Assembly: GCF_002419965.1 (NCBI RefSeq)
Contig: NZ_DIHC01000042.1
Coordinates: 1-10,020, forward strand
Reading direction: 5' to 3'
Length of the DNA: 10,020 nt
Source: Pseudomonas sp. UBA5706
GTDB lineage: Bacteria; Pseudomonadota; Gammaproteobacteria; Pseudomonadales; Pseudomonadaceae
The notes beneath the pieces were generated by a model. It searched no databases, was not told the origin of the DNA, and was given only the letters and a program-made list of their open reading frames with translations. This document shows, piece after piece, positions 4,875 to 10,020 of the stretch (positions are counted from its first letter, which is position 1; each line of letters starts with the position of its first letter). The translations under genes were made by a program, and so were the position numbers.

Positions 4875-7265
4875 ATGGGGAATTACAAAAGGGATCTTCT
4901 ATCCACAGCAATCGTCTTGGCCAATGTTGCAGGTTTCGCTCTTTGGAGTGGCGGGGCCGTTGCAGAAGAGTCGACACCCAGCAACGATTCACAACTGGAC
5001 ACTGTCATCGTCACCGGCACGCGCGCCCAAGAACGCACGGCCAGTGCCTCACTTTCACCCATCGATGTCATCTCCGGGGACAGCCTGCGCAGCAGTGGCT
5101 CGGACGAATTGGGCACCGTGCTCGCGCGGTTGATCCCGTCGATCAACTTCCCTCGACCGAGTCTGGTGGATGGTGCCGAATTGACCCGCCCTGCACAGCT
5201 GCGTGGCCTCTCGCCCGACCAGGTGCTGGTGCTGGTCAATGGTAAACGCCGCCATACCTCGGCGTTCGTCAACCTGGGAGGCGCGGTGGGACGTGGCTCC
5301 GCGCCTGCCGACCTCAATGCAATTCCGTTGTCGGCGATTGATCACATCGAGGTGCTGCGCGACGGTGCATCGGCACGTTATGGCTCGGACGCGATTGCCG
5401 GGGTGATCAATATCATCCTCAAAACCGCCGACCATGGCGGGTCGATCTCGACCAAATGGGGGGAGTACAAAAAGGGCGATGGTATTCAACGCCAGGTGGC
5501 AGGCAACACCGGCTTTGCGCTGGGCTCCAACGGCTTCATCAACCTGTCGGGCGAAGGCGCCAACAATGACTACACCGACCGTGCGGGGGACGACTACCGC
5601 GCGTCGAGCATCGGTTCCACCACCTATGGCCAGCATGTGTTTCGCCAGGGCGAACCGGCCACCGACGAAGGCAAGCTGCAATTCAACTCTGAATACAGCT
5701 TCAACGACGCGGCGGAGTTCTACACGTTTGGCGGTTACAGCAAGCGACGCGGCGAAACGGCGGCGTTCTACCGGCCAAGCAACGCGTCCAACAACATTGC
5801 GGCGATCTATCCTAACGGCTACCTGCCGCTGATTCGCGGCACGCTGGAAGACACCTCGCTGGTCGCCGGCCTGCGCGGCGAGCTGAGCAATGATTGGCAC
5901 TACGATGTGTCGGCCAACTACGGCAAAAACTCCTACGAGATCCACACGCGCACGCTGAACACCTCGCTGGGCCTGAATACGCCGCTGTCTTTCGATAACG
6001 GCACCCTGACCAACGATCAGCGGCAGCTGTCGCTGGACCTTTCCCGCGAGTTCAACATCGGCATTCTGCCGTACCCGGTGTCGGTCGCGTTCGGGGCCGA
6101 GTACCTGCGTCAGGGCTATCAGATCGAGGCCGGTCAGGCCGAGTCCTACTATCAGACCGGCAGCTCCGGGCTGGGGGGGTTCCGCGACTCGGACGCCGGC
6201 AGTACCTCTCGGCACAACTTCGCCCAATACCTGGACCTGGAAACCAATCTGACCGAGAAGCTCGGTGTCTCGGCGGCGGTGCGTCACGAGGACTACAGCG
6301 ACTTCGGCTCCAACGTCAGTGGCTCGTTTTCGGCGCGTTATGACTTCACGCCGCAAGTGGCCCTGCGCGGCAGCGTGTCTACCGGCTTCCGTGCGCCGTC
6401 GCTGGCCCAACAAAACTTTGCCTTCACGTCCTCGCAATTGATCGGCAGCACGATTCAGGAGTCCGGGACCTTCCCGGCCAACAGCAAGGTCGCCAAGCTG
6501 CTGGGGGCCGACGATCTGGAAGCGGAGAAGTCGCGCAACTACAGCCTGGGTCTGGTGCTCAAGCCGCTGGATCACCTGACGGTCACCGCCGATGTCTATC
6601 GCATCGACATTCGCGACCGCGTGTCATTGTCCTCCAACCTGGTGCTGAATAACGCGGCCATCAATTACCTGAAGGCCAATGGCGTCGGCGATATCAATTA
6701 CACCAGCGCCCGTTATTTCACCAACGCTACCGATACCAGCACCGACGGTGTCGATCTGGTGGCCAACTATCGCTACGCGTTCGATAACGGCGTGCATTGG
6801 AATAGCACGGTGGGCTACAACTACAACCACACCAAAGTGACCGATGTAAAAGCCAACCCGGCGATTCTCGATCAACTGGGTGTGAACCTGGTTCGCGTGG
6901 ATCGTCGCGAGCGCATCGGCCTGTTGGGCGATACCACGCCGCAGCACAAACTCAGCCTGGCTAACGACTTCGACTACGGCAACTGGGCGCTGCATTCCAA
7001 CCTGGTGCGCTATGGCGAATACACCAGCTATCAGGCTGACAAGGTCAATGACCAGACTTTCAGTGCCGCGTGGCTGCTGGACCTGGCCGTCGATTACAAG
7101 CTCAAGAACTGGGTATTCACCCTGGGCGGCGATAACGTGACCGACAAGTACCCTGAAAAGCTCGACGCCTACGCTTCCAGCGGCGGCAACCTGGCCTACA
7201 GCACCTTCTCGCCGTACGGCTACAGCGGAGCGTTCTACTACGGCAAGGTCACTTACAACTTCTGA
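4875..7265 (+). CDS. TonB-dependent outer-membrane receptor
   Basis: Ligand-gated outer-membrane porin of 796 aa, powered by TonB-ExbBD. A signal peptide is evident: MGNYKRD, a hydrophobic stretch, then AVA before Glu31. The TonB box follows directly, DTVIVTG (42-48), so there is no STN signalling domain and the receptor is not a sigma/anti-sigma transducer. The plug domain spans about 58-183 and includes LRGLSPDQVLVLVNGKRR and IEVLRDGASARYGSDAIAGV. The remainder alternates aromatic-rich strands typical of a 22-strand barrel and ends KVTYNF, with the terminal Phe needed for BAM recognition. AAGGAA (4864-4869) supports the start. The ligand is unknown: the name could be a siderophore receptor, but no Fur box is visible upstream, and this plug type also occurs in receptors for non-iron nutrients such as organosulfur compounds or sugars. 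It is followed by two hairpins and then fadH. Confidence 0.95.
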   Translation: MGNYKRDLLSTAIVLANVAGFALWSGGAVAEESTPSNDSQLDTVIVTGTRAQERTASASLSPIDVISGDSLRSSGSDELGTVLARLIPSINFPRPSLVDGAELTRPAQLRGLSPDQVLVLVNGKRRHTSAFVNLGGAVGRGSAPADLNAIPLSAIDHIEVLRDGASARYGSDAIAGVINIILKTADHGGSISTKWGEYKKGDGIQRQVAGNTGFALGSNGFINLSGEGANNDYTDRAGDDYRASSIGSTTYGQHVFRQGEPATDEGKLQFNSEYSFNDAAEFYTFGGYSKRRGETAAFYRPSNASNNIAAIYPNGYLPLIRGTLEDTSLVAGLRGELSNDWHYDVSANYGKNSYEIHTRTLNTSLGLNTPLSFDNGTLTNDQRQLSLDLSREFNIGILPYPVSVAFGAEYLRQGYQIEAGQAESYYQTGSSGLGGFRDSDAGSTSRHNFAQYLDLETNLTEKLGVSAAVRHEDYSDFGSNVSGSFSARYDFTPQVALRGSVSTGFRAPSLAQQNFAFTSSQLIGSTIQESGTFPANSKVAKLLGADDLEAEKSRNYSLGLVLKPLDHLTVTADVYRIDIRDRVSLSSNLVLNNAAINYLKANGVGDINYTSARYFTNATDTSTDGVDLVANYRYAFDNGVHWNSTVGYNYNHTKVTDVKANPAILDQLGVNLVRVDRRERIGLLGDTTPQHKLSLANDFDYGNWALHSNLVRYGEYTSYQADKVNDQTFSAAWLLDLAVDYKLKNWVFTLGGDNVTDKYPEKLDAYASSGGNLAYSTFSPYGYSGAFYYGKVTYNF

Positions 7266-7275
7266 AGCGTTGCAA

Positions 7276-7333
7276 CCCGCCCTCTGTAGCCGTCGGGCGG
7301 GCGGCGGTGGCGCCCGATCAATCGCCACCGCCG
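7276..7333. repeat. Two abutting hairpins after the TonB receptor gene, REP-like right end
   Basis: The first stem is CCCGCCC (7276-7282) with GGGCGGG (7295-7301), loop 12 nt. It is followed immediately by an 11-bp stem, CGGCGGTGGCG (7302-7312) with CGCCACCGCCG (7323-7333), loop 10 nt. No U-run follows, so this is not a textbook terminator. The right flank CGCCGGCAAGCCGCACTGCT resembles a Pseudomonas REP (CGCCGGCAAGCCGGCTCCTAC). These stems could shield the receptor mRNA 3' end or terminate weakly. Confidence 0.55.
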
Positions 7334-7405
7334 GCAAGCCGCACTGCTAGAGGGGCTGCACCACCGCGTTGCGCATTACGATCATTAACTTGTCATATCC
7401 GGTCA

Positions 7406-7434
7406 TTGAGCGGGCCTGCGATGCTGTTTACTGT
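7406..7434 (+). promoter_or_regulatory. Candidate promoter for fadH
   Basis: TTGAGC (7406-7411), a 17-nt spacer, then TACTGT (7429-7434) give a plausible but weak sigma-70 match about 98 bp before the fadH ATG. I saw no PsrA-type palindrome of the GAAAC-N4-GTTTC kind in the gap 7266-7531. Confidence 0.3.
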
Positions 7435-7531
7435 CTGCATCATGAACAGGGATTAAGCTCTACCCCTGAATAAATCGACGAGTGCCCAGGAGCGCTCGCG
7501 CCAACGTGATGATGCTTGATGGAGTTTCAAA

Positions 7532-9571
7532 ATGGCCGCCGCCCAATACCCGCACTTGCTGGCCCCGCTGGACCTGGGGTTCACCACGCTGCGCAACCGT
7601 ACCCTGATGGGTTCCATGCACACTGGCCTTGAAGAAAAGCCCGGCGGTTTCGAGCGCATGGCGGTTTATTTCGCCGAGCGTGCCCGGGGTGGCGTTGGCC
7701 TGATGGTGACGGGGGGGATCGCGCCCAACGTCGAGGGTGGGGTTTACTCGGGTGCGGCCAAACTGACGACTTCAGAAGAGGCTGAGCACCACCGGGTTGT
7801 CACCCAAGCCGTGCACGAGGCAGGCGGCAAGATCTGCCTGCAGATTCTTCACGCTGGTCGCTATGCCTACAGCCCGAAACAGGTTGCGCCCAGCGCTATT
7901 CAAGCGCCGATCAACCCGTTCAAGCCCAGGGAACTGGACGAGGAGGGTATCGAGAAACAGATTCAGGATTTCGTCACCTGCGCGACCCTGGCCCAGACCG
8001 CCGAGTACGACGGCGTGGAAATCATGGGTTCGGAAGGCTATTTCATTAACCAGTTTCTGGTCGCTCACACCAATCACCGCACCGACCGTTGGGGTGGCAG
8101 CTACGAAAACCGCATGCGCCTGCCGGTGGAAATCGTGCGCCGTGTGCGTGAGGCGGTGGGACCGAATTTCATCATCATTTATCGCCTGTCGATGCTCGAT
8201 CTGATCGAAGGAGGCAGCACCTGGGAAGAAGTGGTGCAACTGGCCCCGGCCATCGAGCAGGCGGGCGCGACCCTGATCAACACCGGAATCGGCTGGCACG
8301 AAGCACGGATTCCGACCATTGCCACCAAGGTCCCGCGTGCGGCGTTCGCCAACGTCACGGCGAAAATGCGCGGCTCGGTGTCGATTCCGCTGATCACTAC
8401 CAATCGTATCAACACCCCTGAAGTGGCCGAGCAGCTGCTGGCCGAAGGCGATGCGGACATGGTGTCGATGGCGCGTCCCTTTCTCGCCGATCCTGAGTTC
8501 GTCAACAAAGCTGCTGCCGGTCGCGGCGATGAGATCAATACCTGCATCGCCTGCAACCAGGCGTGTCTGGACCACACCTTCGGTGGCAAGCTCACCAGTT
8601 GCCTGGTCAATCCGCGGGCCTGCCATGAAACCGAACTCAATTATCTGCCGGTCACCCTGGTCAAGAAAATCGCCGTGATCGGCGCAGGACCCGCAGGCCT
8701 GGCGGCCGCCACTGTGGCCGCCGAACGTGGGCATGAGGTGACGCTGTTCGATTCGGCCAGCGAAATTGGCGGCCAGTTCAACATCGCCAAGCGTATTCCG
8801 GGCAAGGAAGAGTTTTTTGAAACGCTGCGCTATTTCGGTCGCAAGTTGCAGACCTCCGGCGTCGATGTGCGCCTCAATACCCGCGTCGCGGTGGCTGACC
8901 TGGTGGGCAAGGGCTACGACGACGTGATCCTGGCCACCGGCGTTGCACCGCGCACGCCAGCGATTCCCGGCGTTGAGAATGCCAAGGTGCTGAGCTATCT
9001 GGATGTGATTCTGGAGCGCAAACCGGTTGGCCACTCAGTGGCGGTGATTGGCGCAGGGGGTATCGGTTTTGACGTTTCGGAGTTCCTGGTGCATCAGGGC
9101 GTAGCCACCAGCCTTGATCGCGATGCGTTCTGGGACGAGTGGGGCATCGACAGTGCGCTGCAAGCCCGGGGCGGTGTGGCCGGGATAAAGCCGCATCCTC
9201 ACGCGCCGGCGCGTCAGGTCTTTTTGCTGCAGCGCAAGACCTCCAAGGTGGGCGATGGCTTGGGCAAGACCACCGGCTGGATTCACCGTACGGGTCTGAA
9301 GAACAAACAGGTGCAGATGCTTAATAGCGTCGAGTACCTGAAAATCGATGACGCGGGGCTGCATATCCGCATCGGCGCCGAAGGCGAGGAACGGCTGCTG
9401 CCGGTGGACAACGTAGTGATCTGCGCCGGGCAGGATCCGCTGCGCGAACTCTACGACGGCCTGCAAGCTGCGGGGCAGAGCGTGCACTTGATCGGCGGCG
9501 CAGATGTGGCGGCGGAACTGGATGCCAAGCGGGCGATCAGTCAGGGGTCCAGGTTGGCGGCTCAGTTGTAG
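7532..9571 (+). CDS. fadH: 2,4-dienoyl-CoA reductase (NADPH), FMN/FAD/4Fe-4S
   Basis: Reduces 2,4-dienoyl-CoA intermediates during beta-oxidation of unsaturated fatty acids; cytoplasmic. The 679 aa length matches the 672 aa E. coli FadH, to which long stretches are very similar (for example APLDLGFTTL and NTGIGWHEARIPTIAT). The domains in order are: an Old-Yellow-Enzyme-type TIM barrel (about 1-335) with proton donors Tyr170 (SEGYFINQF) and His256 (GWHEAR); a 4Fe-4S site at Cys338, 341, 345 and 357 (CIACNQAC, then SCLVNPR); an FAD Rossmann motif GAGPAG at 384-389; and an NADPH motif GAGGIG at 507-512. All expected cofactor residues seen are intact. GGAG at 7521-7524, seven bases before the ATG, supports the start. 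It is on the same strand as the TonB receptor but 266 bp away with its own possible promoter. No other fad gene is visible in the window, and no clear terminator follows. Confidence 0.96.
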   Translation: MAAAQYPHLLAPLDLGFTTLRNRTLMGSMHTGLEEKPGGFERMAVYFAERARGGVGLMVTGGIAPNVEGGVYSGAAKLTTSEEAEHHRVVTQAVHEAGGKICLQILHAGRYAYSPKQVAPSAIQAPINPFKPRELDEEGIEKQIQDFVTCATLAQTAEYDGVEIMGSEGYFINQFLVAHTNHRTDRWGGSYENRMRLPVEIVRRVREAVGPNFIIIYRLSMLDLIEGGSTWEEVVQLAPAIEQAGATLINTGIGWHEARIPTIATKVPRAAFANVTAKMRGSVSIPLITTNRINTPEVAEQLLAEGDADMVSMARPFLADPEFVNKAAAGRGDEINTCIACNQACLDHTFGGKLTSCLVNPRACHETELNYLPVTLVKKIAVIGAGPAGLAAATVAAERGHEVTLFDSASEIGGQFNIAKRIPGKEEFFETLRYFGRKLQTSGVDVRLNTRVAVADLVGKGYDDVILATGVAPRTPAIPGVENAKVLSYLDVILERKPVGHSVAVIGAGGIGFDVSEFLVHQGVATSLDRDAFWDEWGIDSALQARGGVAGIKPHPHAPARQVFLLQRKTSKVGDGLGKTTGWIHRTGLKNKQVQMLNSVEYLKIDDAGLHIRIGAEGEERLLPVDNVVICAGQDPLRELYDGLQAAGQSVHLIGGADVAAELDAKRAISQGSRLAAQL

Positions 9572-9635
9572 GTCAGCCCTGCACAGAATCAAAAGCATCA
9601 CGCCTGCCGCAACGCGCATTTGCCCTGGGGGGGAG

Positions 9636-9657
9636 GGAGTCCAGCTTGCAGACGGTC
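9636..9657 (+). repeat. Degenerate REP-like element, plus orientation
   Basis: GGAGTCCAGCTTGC (9636-9649) is identical over 14 bp to the REP-like element at the window end (9999-10012). Its 3' side (AGACGGTC) has diverged from the usual TGACGATC. Confidence 0.5.
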
Positions 9658-9735
9658 AGCTGCCAAGCAGCATGGCCGTTGCACGCGGTCTGTCCGTTGC
9701 AACGAGGTGCCCGGTTTTACTGCCGGTCCCCGGCA

Positions 9736-9764
9736 GATCGCAGGCAAGCCAGCTCCTACGCCCT
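9736..9764 (-). repeat. REP element, minus orientation
   Basis: GATCGCAGGCAAGCCAGCTC followed by CTACGCCCT is a close match to the common Pseudomonas REP. It is nearly the reverse complement of the element at 9991-10020, differing by one indel and a few bases. Confidence 0.75.
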
Positions 9765-9863
9765 GCGGGCAGAATTAAAAGCGGTGCCGATCCAGTGCCA
9801 AAAAATGGTTTATACGCCATCCGTCAACGGATAATGCTCTCACCGCCCCACCCATTTCACCCG

Positions 9864-9985
9864 CTTCTGATTCTTCTGGAGCGTGGATGGCGTATCCGCT
9901 TTTGATGCTCCGGAGTACGTGAAATGGCGATATCACTTTTGATTCTTCTGGAATACGTGGAGGGTGGTATCCACTTTTGATTCTG
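9864..9985 (+). repeat. Degenerate tandem repeat, units of 35-38 bp, about 3.5 copies
   Basis: Units begin at 9864 (35 bp), 9899 (37 bp), 9936 (38 bp) and 9974 (partial). Each starts with CTTTTGATTCTTCTGGA or a close variant: CTTCTGATTCTTCTGGA, CTTTTGATGCTCCGGA, CTTTTGATTCTTCTGGA, then CTTTTGATTCTG. Each full unit ends with a GG..(G)TATC(C)(A/G)-like tail. The whole unit is repeated with no unique spacers. A 12-bp inverted copy of the core, CAGAATCAAAAG, lies at 9584-9595. Confidence 0.8.
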
Positions 9986-9990
9986 CCCGA

Positions 9991-10020
9991 AGGGCGTAGG
10001 AGTCCAGCTTGCTGACGATC
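9991..10020 (+). repeat. REP element, plus orientation, reaching the window edge
   Basis: AGGGCGTAGGAGTCCAGCTT followed by GCTGACGATC is the inverted partner of the REP at 9736-9764, with the tandem array between them. It may continue past the window end. Confidence 0.75.

Larger units (their letters stand above)
9572..10020. other. Non-coding repeat-rich tail after fadH
   Basis: No convincing gene is present in these 449 bp; the open frames here have no ribosome site and run through repeats. The region contains three REP-like elements, a small perfect hairpin TGCCGG-TCC-CCGGCA (9721-9735), a hairpin ATCCG-TCAA-CGGAT (9819-9832), an 11-bp inverted repeat ATACGCCATCC (9812-9822) with GGATGGCGTAT (9885-9895), and a tandem array. 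No U-run-bearing terminator for fadH was found. Confidence 0.6.

Noticed and set aside
5055..6575. 506-codon minus-strand open frame inside the TonB receptor gene
   Set aside because: Complementary-strand shadow; Val/Arg/Gln-rich with no domain or ribosome site, while the plus-strand receptor has complete domain structure.
7772..9034. 420-codon minus-strand open frame inside fadH
   Set aside because: Shadow of a fully conserved gene; composition typical of an antisense frame.
4875..9571. TonB receptor and fadH as one operon for uptake and breakdown of a lipid
   Set aside because: A 266-bp gap with strong hairpins and a possible separate fadH promoter lies between them; the shared strand alone is weak evidence.
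9504..9905. 133-codon plus-strand open frame overlapping the fadH end
   Set aside because: Begins inside fadH in another frame and continues through REP elements and the tandem repeats.
9864..9985. CRISPR array
   Set aside because: The whole 35-38 bp unit is repeated with drift; there are no unique spacers and no constant-length direct repeats.

Overview
The window looks like chromosomal DNA of a Pseudomonas, most likely of the fluorescens/putida group. It is GC-rich, its third codon positions are mostly G/C, its products closely resemble pseudomonad enzymes, and its intergenic gaps carry REP-like elements with the core GTAGGAG..CAGCTTGCTG..GATC. This assignment is inference from sequence style; no database was searched. 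I see no mobile element, tRNA, rRNA or CRISPR array.

Layout. (1) Positions 41-1857, minus strand: ilvA, threonine ammonia-lyase, preceded by an elaborate leader. A candidate promoter lies almost on top of a 21-codon leader peptide with Ile-Ile-Ile-Thr-Ala-Ile in its middle. This is followed by three mutually exclusive RNA stems (pause, antiterminator, terminator with a U-run). A second short ORF with a strong Shine-Dalgarno then ends in an ATGA overlap with the ilvA start. (2) 1858-2247: gene-poor spacer with a degenerate REP-like palindrome. (3) 2248-2334, plus strand: a 28-residue very acidic microprotein gene that converges on the next gene with 9 bp between stop codons. (4) 2344-4539, minus strand: a two-gene unit made of a membrane-anchored nitrilase-fold protein and, 3 bp downstream, an AraC-family regulator. 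The nitrilase-fold protein lacks the catalytic Cys and Lys. (5) 4540-4874: AT-rich divergent control region. (6) 4875-7265, plus strand: a TonB-dependent outer-membrane receptor, followed by two abutting hairpins. (7) 7532-9571, plus strand: fadH, 2,4-dienoyl-CoA reductase. (8) 9572-10020: non-coding, repeat-rich tail with three REP-like elements and about 3.5 copies of a 35-38 bp degenerate tandem repeat.

How the genes relate. ilvA makes 2-oxobutanoate for isoleucine synthesis, and its leader appears to sense charged Ile/Thr tRNA. The nitrilase-like protein and the AraC regulator are probably co-transcribed and translationally coupled. The TonB receptor and fadH share a strand, but 266 bp and strong hairpins separate them, so a shared operon is not well supported. 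FadH acts in beta-oxidation of unsaturated fatty acids; the receptor's ligand cannot be told from sequence.

The points most worth a second look are the complete ilvA attenuator with its second overlapping uORF, the apparent pseudo-nitrilase, the acidic microprotein, and the repeat cluster at the right end.
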